Positions 1 to 7,613 of a stretch of 64,000 bases of DNA are shown piece by piece. Below the pieces are notes generated by a model. It was given only the letters and a program-made list of their open reading frames with translations, had not been told where the DNA came from and searched no databases. The stretch is from an uncultured Ellagibacter sp. (lineage in GTDB: Bacteria; Actinomycetota; Coriobacteriia; Coriobacteriales; Eggerthellaceae): NCBI GenBank assembly GCA_934654815.1, contig CAKUGU010000003.1, positions 1 to 64,000 of the forward strand, read 5' to 3'. The translations under genes were made by a program, and so were the position numbers. Position 1 is the stretch's first letter. Every line of letters begins with the position of its first letter.

Positions 1-1133
1 GCGGAGGCGCCGATCAAGGTGCCGTTGCCGCCGAGGCAGGCGCCCAGGGACACAGCCCACCACAAGGGCGCGACGTCCATGCCGGTCGCCTCCATGGAGA
101 GCAGGATCGGGATCATCGTCGCCACGAACGGGATGTTGTCGAGGAACGAGGACACCACGGCCGACGCCACGAGGAGCACGATCATGGCCGTGAAGGTGGA
201 GCCGCCGGTGACGTCGACCAGGGCCTGGGCGAGCATGCCGATGACGCCCACCTCGGACAAGGACCCCACGATGATGAACAGCCCCGCGAAGAAGACGAGC
301 GTCGTCCACTCGACGTGCATGAGGGCGTCCTCGATGCGCTCGCCCGAGATCAGCATGAGCACGCCCGCGGCCGTGAGCGCGACCACGCACGACTCGATGC
401 CGAGCGAGCCGTGGAGCATGAAACCCACGACGACAAGGAGGATCATGATGACGCTCTGGCGCAGGAGAATCGGGTTCTTAATCTCCTCGCGCTCGTCGAG
501 CTCCATGATGGCCTTCTTATGCTTGTCGTCGACGTGGAGCTTGCGGCCGAACATGAGGTAGAACAGAAGGAGCGTCGCCGCGAGCGAGAGGACCGCCGCG
601 GGGGCGTCGTACATGATGAAGTCCGCGAACGTGAGGCCGGCCGCCGAGCCGATCATGATGTTTGGCGGGTCGCCGATCAGCGTCGCCGTGCCGCCGATGT
701 TCGAGGCCATGATCTCGGCGAGGAAGAACGGGAACGGGTCGACGTCGAGCAGCCTGCACACCGTGACCGTCATGGGGCCGATCAAGAGCACCGTCGTCAC
801 GTTGTCGAGCAGCGCCGAGAGCACGGCGGTCAGGCACACGAAGAGCACCATGACGAGCCAGGGCTCGCCCTTCGCGAGCCGCGCGCACTTGATGGCCAGG
901 TACTCGAAGAGCCCCGAGAGCTTCACCACCGCCACGAAGAGCATCATGCCCAGGAGCACGCCGAGCGTGTTGAAGTCGACGTGCTCCATGGCGGCGTCGA
1001 AGCTCACCACGTGCAGGATGAGCAACACCATGGCGCCGACGACGGCGGCGAGGGCGCGGTGGATCTTCTCCGTCATGACGGCGATCATCACGACGACGAA
1101 GACGACAATGGCAATTATTTGAGTTGTGCCCAT
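1..1133 (-). CDS. ArsB/NhaD-superfamily anion or Na+/H+ transporter (C-terminus cut by window edge)
   Basis: An open frame runs from ATG at 1133 to the window edge without a stop, giving about 377 visible residues. The protein is almost entirely hydrophobic helices. It carries the two half-motifs typical of the ion transporter superfamily (ArsB, NhaD, CitT/DASS): a DNVTT segment followed by GGTATLIGDPPNIMIG near residues 130-165, and a second-half repeat with SSFLDNIPFV and GGNGTLIGAS close to the cut end. It is an inner-membrane secondary transporter, but the substrate (arsenite, sodium or a dicarboxylate) cannot be decided from the visible part. It is separated from the next gene by about 700 bp of non-coding DNA, so it is probably an independent unit. 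Confidence 0.85.
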   Translation of the reverse strand, partial: MGTTQIIAIVVFVVVMIAVMTEKIHRALAAVVGAMVLLILHVVSFDAAMEHVDFNTLGVLLGMMLFVAVVKLSGLFEYLAIKCARLAKGEPWLVMVLFVCLTAVLSALLDNVTTVLLIGPMTVTVCRLLDVDPFPFFLAEIMASNIGGTATLIGDPPNIMIGSAAGLTFADFIMYDAPAAVLSLAATLLLFYLMFGRKLHVDDKHKKAIMELDEREEIKNPILLRQSVIMILLVVVGFMLHGSLGIESCVVALTAAGVLMLISGERIEDALMHVEWTTLVFFAGLFIIVGSLSEVGVIGMLAQALVDVTGGSTFTAMIVLLVASAVVSSFLDNIPFVATMIPILLSMEATGMDVAPLWWAVSLGACLGGNGTLIGAS

Positions 1134-1841
1134 TGCGTTCCTTTGCTACTTGAAATTTTGCAGTCGTACCAGTATCAGGGACGCACAGGTATTTGTCATC
1201 AGCATTTAGGTAGGAAGCCCGCCCGCATCGGCGAAATCGCATACAGGATTTGCAGCGGCAGCACCTCGCCAGCCGAAGCGAAGCGCCATGACGGCGGCTG
1301 TGCGCATCGCCACAACGGAAACGGGGCCGCAAATGGGAGGGATTGCGAGGTCGCGAATAGCGGGCTTACGGGGCCGCGAGCTGGAAAAGGGGGTACATGC
1401 CCGAAAAGGTTCTCGAAATGGCAGGGTACGACGGGTTTGCAAATCAGGAGGCAACCGTTCGCGAAAAATCCACCCCTCCATGGCGGCTTGAGAAAACAGT
1501 TGTTAGGAACCTTCCTGTTTTGCAAACCCGTCACAACCTGCCTTTTGCGGTCCGAAAACGCATGCCCGAGACGAGGTGGCACAACAGGCAGGGCTCACAT
1601 TCCGCGTATCAACGCCCATCAAGGATGGAAGATGAGACTCCGCAGCAAGCGGCTCCCCCTCTCTTCGAAGGGGAGCCGGAATCTCCGATTTCGCAGCCCA
1701 GCATTTGCGGCCAGAAAACGCGCGCTCCGGGCGCGGGGCCGGCGGCCGCGTCGCCCCAAGCGCCGAAAAGGGTATGGCCCCGCAAAGGAAGTGGAGGGAG
1801 AAGCCTTCCCCGGGGCCGCGACCGTAAATCCCAGTAACCGG
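1134..1841. other. Non-coding interval with inverted repeat copies
   Basis: No convincing gene is seen in these 700 bp; the short frames on both strands have no family resemblance and no good ribosome binding site. The interval contains two inverted copies of a 32-33 bp repeat (1420-1451 and 1510-1542) and a hairpin with 9-bp arms at 1650-1658 and 1670-1678 that lacks a U-tract. It also must hold the promoter of the transporter gene on the minus strand and the 3' end of the catabolic operon transcript. Confidence 0.5.
1420..1542. repeat. Pair of inverted 32-33 bp repeats
   Basis: The copy at 1420-1451 and the reverse complement of 1510-1542 share a perfect 14-bp core (GACGGGTTTGCAAA) and matching flanks (GGCAGG before it, CAGGA after it) with few differences. 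The 58 bp between them carries no gene. The arrangement resembles a small non-autonomous element or a degenerate hairpin element; no further copy was noticed elsewhere in the window. Confidence 0.6.
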
Positions 1842-2480
1842 CTACTTGCCGCCGAGCGGGATGAACATGGTCTCCGCGCTACCGTCCCACTTGTCCTTCG
1901 CGCCGATGATGGCGTCGTGGAGCGCCTTAGCGCGCGGGGTGATGAGCTGCACGGCGAAACCGACTTCCTTGCGCATGTCGCACACCATGAACGACGCCTT
2001 GCCGGCATTCTTCATAACGGCCTCGACGTCCGCACCGGTGGCCCGCGCCTTCTCAAGCGCGTTCGTCATGTCCGGATACCCCACGGTGATCACGGGAATC
2101 CCCAAAAACTCGCAGGCGTCCATCGCCTCCTCGAGATCCTCGACGAAGATGTGGAGGTGGTTGAACCCCGGCTCCCCTTCCGTGTTGATCTCGCTGAACA
2201 TCGTCGGCACGCTGAACGGCACAGGCTCGACGACCTCGATGGTGTGGCTTCCCCAGGCGCCGTAAGCGGCATGGAATTCCAGCCCCTCGCAATCGACTTC
2301 CTCCCCGTGGTAGAGCAATCTCGAGAACGTGTTGGTGGTGTAGAAGAACGGGCCCGACCCGAAGATGCGGTTGTGGTCGGTCATGAACTTGCGCCAGTCC
2401 TCGGCGTAAAAGCCCAACATATGGACCCAGTCGCGGCCCTTGAAGTAATCCGTGTAATCCTTGGTGATGGCATTCGCCAT
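1842..2480 (-). CDS. VOC-fold (glyoxalase/dioxygenase superfamily) protein
   Basis: A 212-residue soluble protein made of two paired beta-alpha-beta-beta-beta units, as in the vicinal oxygen chelate superfamily (glyoxalase I, methylmalonyl-CoA epimerase, extradiol dioxygenases). Candidate metal ligands are His20, Glu82 and His108 or His110. The fourth position falls on Gln178 where Glu is usual, so the metal site may be altered. It is the last gene of the operon that starts with the transhydroxylase-like enzyme at 10301, and the second VOC protein in it; the other is at 5955-6485. An isomerase, epimerase or lyase step on a ring-derived intermediate is an inference from this context. The reaction is not known. 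Confidence 0.75.
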   Translation of the reverse strand: MANAITKDYTDYFKGRDWVHMLGFYAEDWRKFMTDHNRIFGSGPFFYTTNTFSRLLYHGEEVDCEGLEFHAAYGAWGSHTIEVVEPVPFSVPTMFSEINTEGEPGFNHLHIFVEDLEEAMDACEFLGIPVITVGYPDMTNALEKARATGADVEAVMKNAGKASFMVCDMRKEVGFAVQLITPRAKALHDAIIGAKDKWDGSAETMFIPLGGK

Positions 2481-2543
2481 GATGACGCTTCCTTTCTGTC
2501 TCGTTGCATCGTCGTGAAATCGCGCGCTACCGCGCTCGCAGCG

Positions 2544-3380
2544 CTAGCCCAACTGCTTCGCCGTGGTCATGCCGAACTTCCCGCCGTCCAAGATCAAGTC
2601 GACGCCGGTCAGGTAGTCGTGCCCGGGCTCGAGCAGGCGCACGATGAAGTCGGCCATCTCCTCCGGCTCTCCCAAGCGTCCGAGCGCCGTGCCCCGAGCG
2701 ATCCCGGCGACGACCTCGTCAGGCGATTCGCGCAGCATGGGAGTGTCGAACGCGCCGGGCGCGACCGAGAAAATCTGGCAGCCTTTGCGCCCGAACCGCA
2801 GGGTGTTGGCGCGGGTGTAGTACTGCGTGAAGGTTTTGGAGATGGGATAGTACAGGTAATCCTCCCCCATATGTCTCATGGCTTCGGGAACCTCGCGGTT
2901 CTCGATGGCCGCCTTGACCTTCTCGAAGAACGCCGGGTCGCTCGGGCTGTCCCACAACTCCTTTTCCTCGGGCGTCGGTTGCACGAAATACCCCGTGATG
3001 GAAGAGAAGTTCACCAACCGCGCACCGGCTTCCAGGTAAGGGAGGAACGCCTCGACGAAGTTCACCGTGCCCACCATGTTCACCTTGATGATGAGGTCGG
3101 CGCCGCCCGCGTCCACGCCGGCGGCGTTGAGCACGTTGCCCAGAGGGGCGATGCCCGCGGCGTATTCGGCGAAGGCGTCCATGGACGCGCGGTCCGAGAT
3201 GTCGACCGTCTTGCCGTACGCTTTCACGCCGGCGCCTTCGAGCTTCACGAGCGCATCGGCGAGGCGCTTCTCGTTGCGCCCTCCGACAAGGACGGGGCCG
3301 AACCTCCCCAACGCGATCGCGGTTGCCAGACCCATGCCGGATGTTCCTCCGGCCACAACTTGCAGCTTCTTCATGTTCAT
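2544..3380 (-). CDS. Short-chain dehydrogenase/reductase
   Basis: A 278-residue classical SDR. The dinucleotide-binding glycine motif GGTSGMG is at residues 11-17, an NAAG motif near 85-88, Ser126/127 in the substrate loop, and the catalytic pair Tyr178 and Lys182 in YPISK. I chose ATG 3380 because a GA-rich ribosome binding site (AAGAG) lies 5 nt upstream; the longer frame adds only basic residues with no SD. An insertion between the catalytic Ser and Tyr (about residues 130-170, charged) is longer than in typical SDRs and resembles hydroxysteroid-type SDRs. It sits between the MFS gene and a VOC gene in the catabolic operon, so reduction or oxidation of a cyclic ketone/alcohol is a reasonable guess. 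Confidence 0.85.
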   Translation of the reverse strand: MNMKKLQVVAGGTSGMGLATAIALGRFGPVLVGGRNEKRLADALVKLEGAGVKAYGKTVDISDRASMDAFAEYAAGIAPLGNVLNAAGVDAGGADLIIKVNMVGTVNFVEAFLPYLEAGARLVNFSSITGYFVQPTPEEKELWDSPSDPAFFEKVKAAIENREVPEAMRHMGEDYLYYPISKTFTQYYTRANTLRFGRKGCQIFSVAPGAFDTPMLRESPDEVVAGIARGTALGRLGEPEEMADFIVRLLEPGHDYLTGVDLILDGGKFGMTTAKQLG

Positions 3381-3490
3381 CCAATCTCTTCGAGTGCGCC
3401 TGCCCTGCGGAAAACGCAAGGCAGGCTTTTAAGGAAACCGCCGCGCGCCGTCCCGTGCGCGGCAGCATCGAAGTCCCTATAAATAGGTGC

Positions 3491-4954
3491 CTACCCTTCC
3501 ACCTCTTCAGGCGCGGGCTTCTTCAGCAAGAACGTGATGAAAAGGAGAATGACCCACGCGACGAGAGCCACGACCATGCAGACGCGCATGCCGCCGGCCG
3601 GGTCGACCGCTAAGATCAACGTGAACACCGCCATGCCGATGCCGGCGCCGAGGTTCTGCCCCAGTTGGATGGTAGAATTGCCGATGGTACGCTCCTTCGC
3701 GGTGAGCATGATCTGGGGTGCCGCGGACTGGGTAACCTGTTGCTGCGAGTTGAAGACGCCCGCCAAAAACATGAGCACGTAGATGACCCACACGGGCACG
3801 CCGGGCACAAGGAACAGCACGAAGCACGCCATGACGACGACGCGCACGACGTTTCCGATGGTCATGACGGTTTTCGCGGTCCCCGCCTTGGCGATCATCT
3901 TGCCGAAGATCGGCCCCAAGACCAGCCCGAGCACGGCCATGAGGGCGGATGCCAAGCCGGCCGCAGTCGCAGGCCCCAAGGTCTGGCAGATCGGGTCGTT
4001 CGTGAGAGTCCTCATGATAAATCCCGCAATGAAGAAGATAATCGTCATCGATCCGAAGTTATGCAGGAAGTTCGATGCGGTGAGGACGAGCACGTTTCGG
4101 TTCTTCAGGGTGCCGATGGGAATGATGGCCTCGTTGCCCTTCTTCTTGATGTTGACAGCGAGAAGCACGAGGAACACCACCGCGATAACGAGCAGCGCCG
4201 TGTTGAGCGGCGTGCCGAACTTCACGTAGCTCGTGCCCATGGACAGCCCGACGATGAGGGCGGCGAAGGCGATCATCACGCAGACGGCGCCGAACCCGTC
4301 GAAGCTCTTGCCCTCGGAGGCCAGCTCAGCGACCTCCTCCTTCTTCACGCTCACGCCGAAGAACGTGACGAGCGCGCCGACGGCGAGCATGGCGACGCAG
4401 ACCCACGTCCACACGCGCCAGCCGCACGTGTCGATGACGAAGCCGGCCGCAACGGGCCCGACGAGCGTCGCCGCCGACATGACGGTGCCGACCAGCCCCA
4501 GGTAGAAGCCCGCTTTCTTACGGTCGAAGACGTCGCGGATGATGGTGAAGCCCACGCCGAACACGGCGGCGGAGACCATGCCCCAGAAGATGTTGGCGAC
4601 CACGATCATCATCATGTTCGTGGCGACGGCGCGCACCAAAAGCACGCAGGCGCCGCCGGCGAGCCCGACCGTGCACAGGATGCGCTTAAGGTGCGGGTTC
4701 CGCGCGGCGATGAAGCCGAAGACCGGCATGAGCGCCACGGAGAGCACGCTCGAAATGCTCTGCGCCAAGCCGTAGATGTCCATGCCGCCGATGTCGGCCG
4801 CCGCGGCGGGCAGGACGGTGGCATTCGATGTCGAGATGAGCAGGTTGGCGATGATGCCGCAGTACACGCCGATGACGGTGAGAAGCTTCTTGCTCTCCGG
4901 CGCTTTCATGAAGGCGTTGGTCTCGACGACCTCGGCCGTGGTGTTGTCAGACAT
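3491..4954 (-). CDS. MFS transporter, DHA2-like (about 14 TM)
   Basis: A 487-residue polytopic membrane protein of the major facilitator superfamily. The length and helix density suggest 14 transmembrane segments, as in the DHA2 group. A charged loop occurs near residues 80-90 (AARNPHLKR) in the position of the family's cytoplasmic motif A, and a second cytoplasmic segment (KKEEVAELASEGKSF) near 205-220. ATG 4954 is preceded by AAGGAG at good spacing. It lies in the middle of the catabolic operon between two SDR genes, which suggests import of the operon's substrate or export of its product. Drug export is an alternative that fits the DHA2 group. Confidence 0.85.
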   Translation of the reverse strand: MSDNTTAEVVETNAFMKAPESKKLLTVIGVYCGIIANLLISTSNATVLPAAAADIGGMDIYGLAQSISSVLSVALMPVFGFIAARNPHLKRILCTVGLAGGACVLLVRAVATNMMMIVVANIFWGMVSAAVFGVGFTIIRDVFDRKKAGFYLGLVGTVMSAATLVGPVAAGFVIDTCGWRVWTWVCVAMLAVGALVTFFGVSVKKEEVAELASEGKSFDGFGAVCVMIAFAALIVGLSMGTSYVKFGTPLNTALLVIAVVFLVLLAVNIKKKGNEAIIPIGTLKNRNVLVLTASNFLHNFGSMTIIFFIAGFIMRTLTNDPICQTLGPATAAGLASALMAVLGLVLGPIFGKMIAKAGTAKTVMTIGNVVRVVVMACFVLFLVPGVPVWVIYVLMFLAGVFNSQQQVTQSAAPQIMLTAKERTIGNSTIQLGQNLGAGIGMAVFTLILAVDPAGGMRVCMVVALVAWVILLFITFLLKKPAPEEVEG

Positions 4955-5086
4955 AGTCGCTCCTTACTGCGCCTGTCGCTTGGACATGCGCGAAGAGTGT
5001 GCTACGGTACTGAAAGCCTTGTGAGTGAGGCTCTTTTGCGCGGGGCTCCGTTTGCCGACGGGGCTCCGTCATTTTTTTGGAGGTTC

Positions 5087-5860
5087 CTACGCGATTTCGC
5101 CGCCGTCTATTACGAGATGCTGGCCGTTCATGAAGCTCGAGGCATCGCTCGCCAGGAACAGAACGGCGTTCGCGCAGTCGTCGACGGTGCCGTAGCGCCC
5201 CAGGGGGATCTTGCCGATGACGGAGTTGATGTAGGATTCCATCTTCGTCGCGCCGTGGGTCATGTCGGTGTCGATGAAGCCCGGGTACAGCGTGTTCACG
5301 CGCACGCCCTTGGGACCGAGCAACTTGCCCCACTTCTGCGTGAGCGCGCGGATCGCCCCCTTCGTGGCGGTGTAGGCGGTCGACCCGGCAGCGTGCCAGG
5401 CAGCCAACGATCCGATGGGGATGATGGCGCCCACGCCGTTTCTCGCGCATTCCTCCCAGCCGTGCTTCACCATGAAAAACACGCTGTCGAGGTTCACCGC
5501 CAGGATGTTCCGCCAGTTCTCGGTGTCGAAGGCGTCTTCCATGCTGCGCTCCGAGAGCCCCGACGAACCCGCGGCGAGCACCATGATGTCGAGACGCCCG
5601 AAGTCGGCAACGCACTTCTCGATCGCCGCCCGGCAGACGTCCTCGCTCGAGGCGTCACCGGCGAAGTAGGAGGCAGCGCCCCCGACGGCTTCGATTTCCG
5701 CGACGGCTTCCCGCAGCTTCTCCTCGCGGCGGGCGACCAGGAACACCTTCGCCCCGTGCGCTGCGAGCGCCTTCGCGCTCTGGTTGCCGATGCCATGCGA
5801 GCTCGCACCGGTGACGAGCGCCACGCGCCCATGCAAATCGTAGTAGTCCCTCTCTGCCAT
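5087..5860 (-). CDS. Short-chain dehydrogenase/reductase
   Basis: A 257-residue classical SDR. The cofactor motif TGASSHGIG is at residues 17-25, the Asn-Ala-Ala-Gly position reads LAAGS near 96-100, and the catalytic set is Ser151, Tyr163 and Lys167 (YTATK). The C-terminus (ASSFMNGQHLVIDGGE) is the family's usual ending. ATG 5860 follows GGAGAGGGAAC, a clear ribosome binding site; frames reading further upstream have none. It differs substantially from the SDR at 2544-3380, so the two probably act on different intermediates. It is encoded directly downstream of the first VOC gene in the operon led by the molybdenum enzyme. Confidence 0.88.
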   Translation of the reverse strand: MAERDYYDLHGRVALVTGASSHGIGNQSAKALAAHGAKVFLVARREEKLREAVAEIEAVGGAASYFAGDASSEDVCRAAIEKCVADFGRLDIMVLAAGSSGLSERSMEDAFDTENWRNILAVNLDSVFFMVKHGWEECARNGVGAIIPIGSLAAWHAAGSTAYTATKGAIRALTQKWGKLLGPKGVRVNTLYPGFIDTDMTHGATKMESYINSVIGKIPLGRYGTVDDCANAVLFLASDASSFMNGQHLVIDGGEIA

Positions 5861-5954
5861 GTTCCCTCTCCTTCCGTTATAACGAGCAAGGCCCGCCCGC
5901 TTCGTGCAGACGGGCCTTGAACCCACCGTGATTTTTCAAGCCGGGGCGTACTCG

Positions 5955-6485
5955 CTACTTGCCGCCCATGAGTGCCGCCATGGGAAGAAGCGCCGGCGTG
6001 CCCTCGCCCGCGTTCTCGTGCAGGGCCTTCACCCCCTGCCAGAGCTGCTCGATCGGGGCGTTGCATTCGACGAAGCAGCCCAACTGCTCGCGCGCGTCGA
6101 GGTACACCACCTTCAGCCCCTGGCCGGAGACCATCTCCATGGCGACCTCGGCGCCCTCGCCCGCGAACTCGCGCGCCACGGCGTCGACATCGTCCGACCA
6201 GATGCACACGTGGTGCAGGCCGAAGCCGTTTTCCTTGTAGACGTCGGGCTCGTCGGTCACCACCTCGATGAGCTCGATCTGAATGTCCTTCACGTGCCCG
6301 AGCGCGCAGCGGCTGCGCATGCCCGAGGCCCGGCCGCGGTACGTCAGGCTCGCGGGCTCGGACACGCCCAAGTCGACGAACGGCCCGGCTCCGAGCAGCT
6401 TCGCGAACAGCTCGGCCGACTCCTCGATGCTCTTCACGTGGAAACCCAGCTGCTTGACGCCGTATTTCTCGATCAAGTCTTTCAT
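5955..6485 (-). CDS. VOC-fold (glyoxalase/epimerase-like) protein
   Basis: A 176-residue protein with the paired-module VOC fold. A full two-His two-Glu metal set can be proposed: His16, Glu71, His91 (or His92) and Glu140, matching the spacing in methylmalonyl-CoA epimerase and glyoxalase I. The start ATG at 6485 overlaps the stop of the preceding 102-residue gene (ATGA), which indicates translational coupling; AAGGAACGGAAG provides the ribosome binding site. It should be a cytoplasmic metal-dependent isomerase, epimerase or lyase. Acting after the transhydroxylase-like enzyme is inferred from operon order only. Confidence 0.8.
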   Translation of the reverse strand: MKDLIEKYGVKQLGFHVKSIEESAELFAKLLGAGPFVDLGVSEPASLTYRGRASGMRSRCALGHVKDIQIELIEVVTDEPDVYKENGFGLHHVCIWSDDVDAVAREFAGEGAEVAMEMVSGQGLKVVYLDAREQLGCFVECNAPIEQLWQGVKALHENAGEGTPALLPMAALMGGK

Positions 6486-6790
6486 CTTCCGTTCCTTTCC
6501 AGAAGGCTCACCCACCGCCCGCCCCGGAAAACAAGGGCGGGCAAGAGGTTGATGTGCCCCGCGTGCGAACCGCTCCCCCAGTACCGGACGCTCCCCTCGC
6601 ACACGGGGCCGAAGTCGGCCCAAAGGCCCCCGGGCAGCTCGTAGTAGCCTTGGCCGGCCTCGTCGAAAAGCTCGTTTCGCTCGTAGTCGACGCGCACGAT
6701 GCGCACCCTGCCGGGGCCGGGCGAGCGCCCGCCTCCCCTGTCGCGCCCGCAGGCGCGGCAGGTGCCGGATGTCGCGCGCACGCCTTCCAT
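6482..6790 (-). CDS. Small unknown protein of the transhydroxylase operon
   Basis: A 102-residue protein that I do not recognise. It starts 4 nt after the stop of the FeS subunit gene and its own stop overlaps the next start, so coupled translation strongly supports it being real. The N-terminus has a single CxxC pair (CRACGRD, residues 11-17) followed by a Gly/Arg-rich stretch; the rest is predicted beta-rich with many aromatic residues (YYELPGGLWADFGP). There is no signal peptide or membrane helix. A small metal-binding or substrate-channel partner of the molybdenum enzyme is possible but unproven. Confidence 0.7.
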   Translation of the reverse strand: MEGVRATSGTCRACGRDRGGGRSPGPGRVRIVRVDYERNELFDEAGQGYYELPGGLWADFGPVCEGSVRYWGSGSHAGHINLLPALVFRGGRWVSLLERNGR

Positions 6791-6794
6791 TTCC

Positions 6795-7595
6795 CTACAC
6801 CAGCGCGATGTCGCCCAGGCCGCGGTCCTCGTCGACCGTGCTCACGGCGAGGGTCTTCTCCCTGCCGGCGCCCGCGATGGTGAGCGTCCACTCGTCCGCC
6901 GCCAAGCCGTCGATCCAGAAGTCGCCCCAGCTGTTGGTGGTGTCGGTGCGGGTTTCCTTGCCGTTCGTCGCCGTGACCTGGGCACCCTCGACGATTTCCT
7001 CATCTTCCGGCGTGAACACGGTGCCGGCGATGAAGCGCTTCGGCAAGCCCGTGTAGTACACGTGCGGCTTGGTGCCGTACTCGGGATGCAGCACCTCGGC
7101 GCCCTCGAGGTCAAGCTCATCGAGCTCCCCGAACTCGATGACGTGTACCGGGCAGTTGTCGACGCAGCGAGGGACTTTAAGCGGCTCGTCGCCGTCGAGG
7201 ATGTGGGCGCACCCCGTGCACTTCTGCGGTATCTCGAGCTCCTCGTTCCAGAAGATCTTGCCGTAGGGGCACGAGTCGACGATCTGCTTTTGGCCGCGCG
7301 CCTTGACGGGGTCGATGATGACGAGTCCGTCGTCGCGGCGGTACACCGCGCCGTCCTTGCCCGCGGCGATGCAGGGGGCGTTCTCGCAGTGCTGGCACGG
7401 CGTGGGGATGTAGCTCACCTTCACCTGGGGGCGCTGGCCGCGTTCCTTCTGGTCGACCTTCATCCAGAACTGGCCGGATTCCGGCTGTTCCTGCGCGTAC
7501 GGCGCCCAGCAGTTCCCGCAGTGCTCGTCTTTGCAGCCGATCTGGCAGGCGTGGCAGCCCATGCACCTGTCGGCGTGAATCAGGAAGCCTTTCAT
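6795..7595 (-). CDS. Transhydroxylase-like FeS subunit with C-terminal beta-barrel
   Basis: A 266-residue ferredoxin-type subunit of a molybdenum enzyme. The first cluster set is Cys11-14-17-21; the second is Cys126-129-144-148; a third set uses Cys67, Cys70, Cys75 and probably Cys109. From about residue 185 a Cna-B/carboxypeptidase-regulatory-like beta domain follows (GTVFTPEDEEIVEGAQVTAT and so on). This three-cluster plus beta-domain design is that of the small subunit of pyrogallol-phloroglucinol transhydroxylase. It is encoded 18 nt downstream of the large subunit and should form a cytoplasmic heterodimer with it, passing electrons or serving as a structural wire. Confidence 0.9.
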   Translation of the reverse strand: MKGFLIHADRCMGCHACQIGCKDEHCGNCWAPYAQEQPESGQFWMKVDQKERGQRPQVKVSYIPTPCQHCENAPCIAAGKDGAVYRRDDGLVIIDPVKARGQKQIVDSCPYGKIFWNEELEIPQKCTGCAHILDGDEPLKVPRCVDNCPVHVIEFGELDELDLEGAEVLHPEYGTKPHVYYTGLPKRFIAGTVFTPEDEEIVEGAQVTATNGKETRTDTTNSWGDFWIDGLAADEWTLTIAGAGREKTLAVSTVDEDRGLGDIALV

Positions 7596-7613
7596 TTCGT
7601 CCGTCCTCTCCTC

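Noticed and set aside
1199-1582. A 127-codon minus-strand frame across the inverted repeats
   Set aside because: It is made largely of the repeat sequence, has no ribosome binding site and shows no protein-like composition.
315-3482. A very long plus-strand open frame of about 1055 codons opposite the transporter, VOC and SDR genes
   Set aside because: It is the antisense of well-supported genes, rich in Arg, His and Asp as expected for a GC-rich shadow frame, with no domain likeness.
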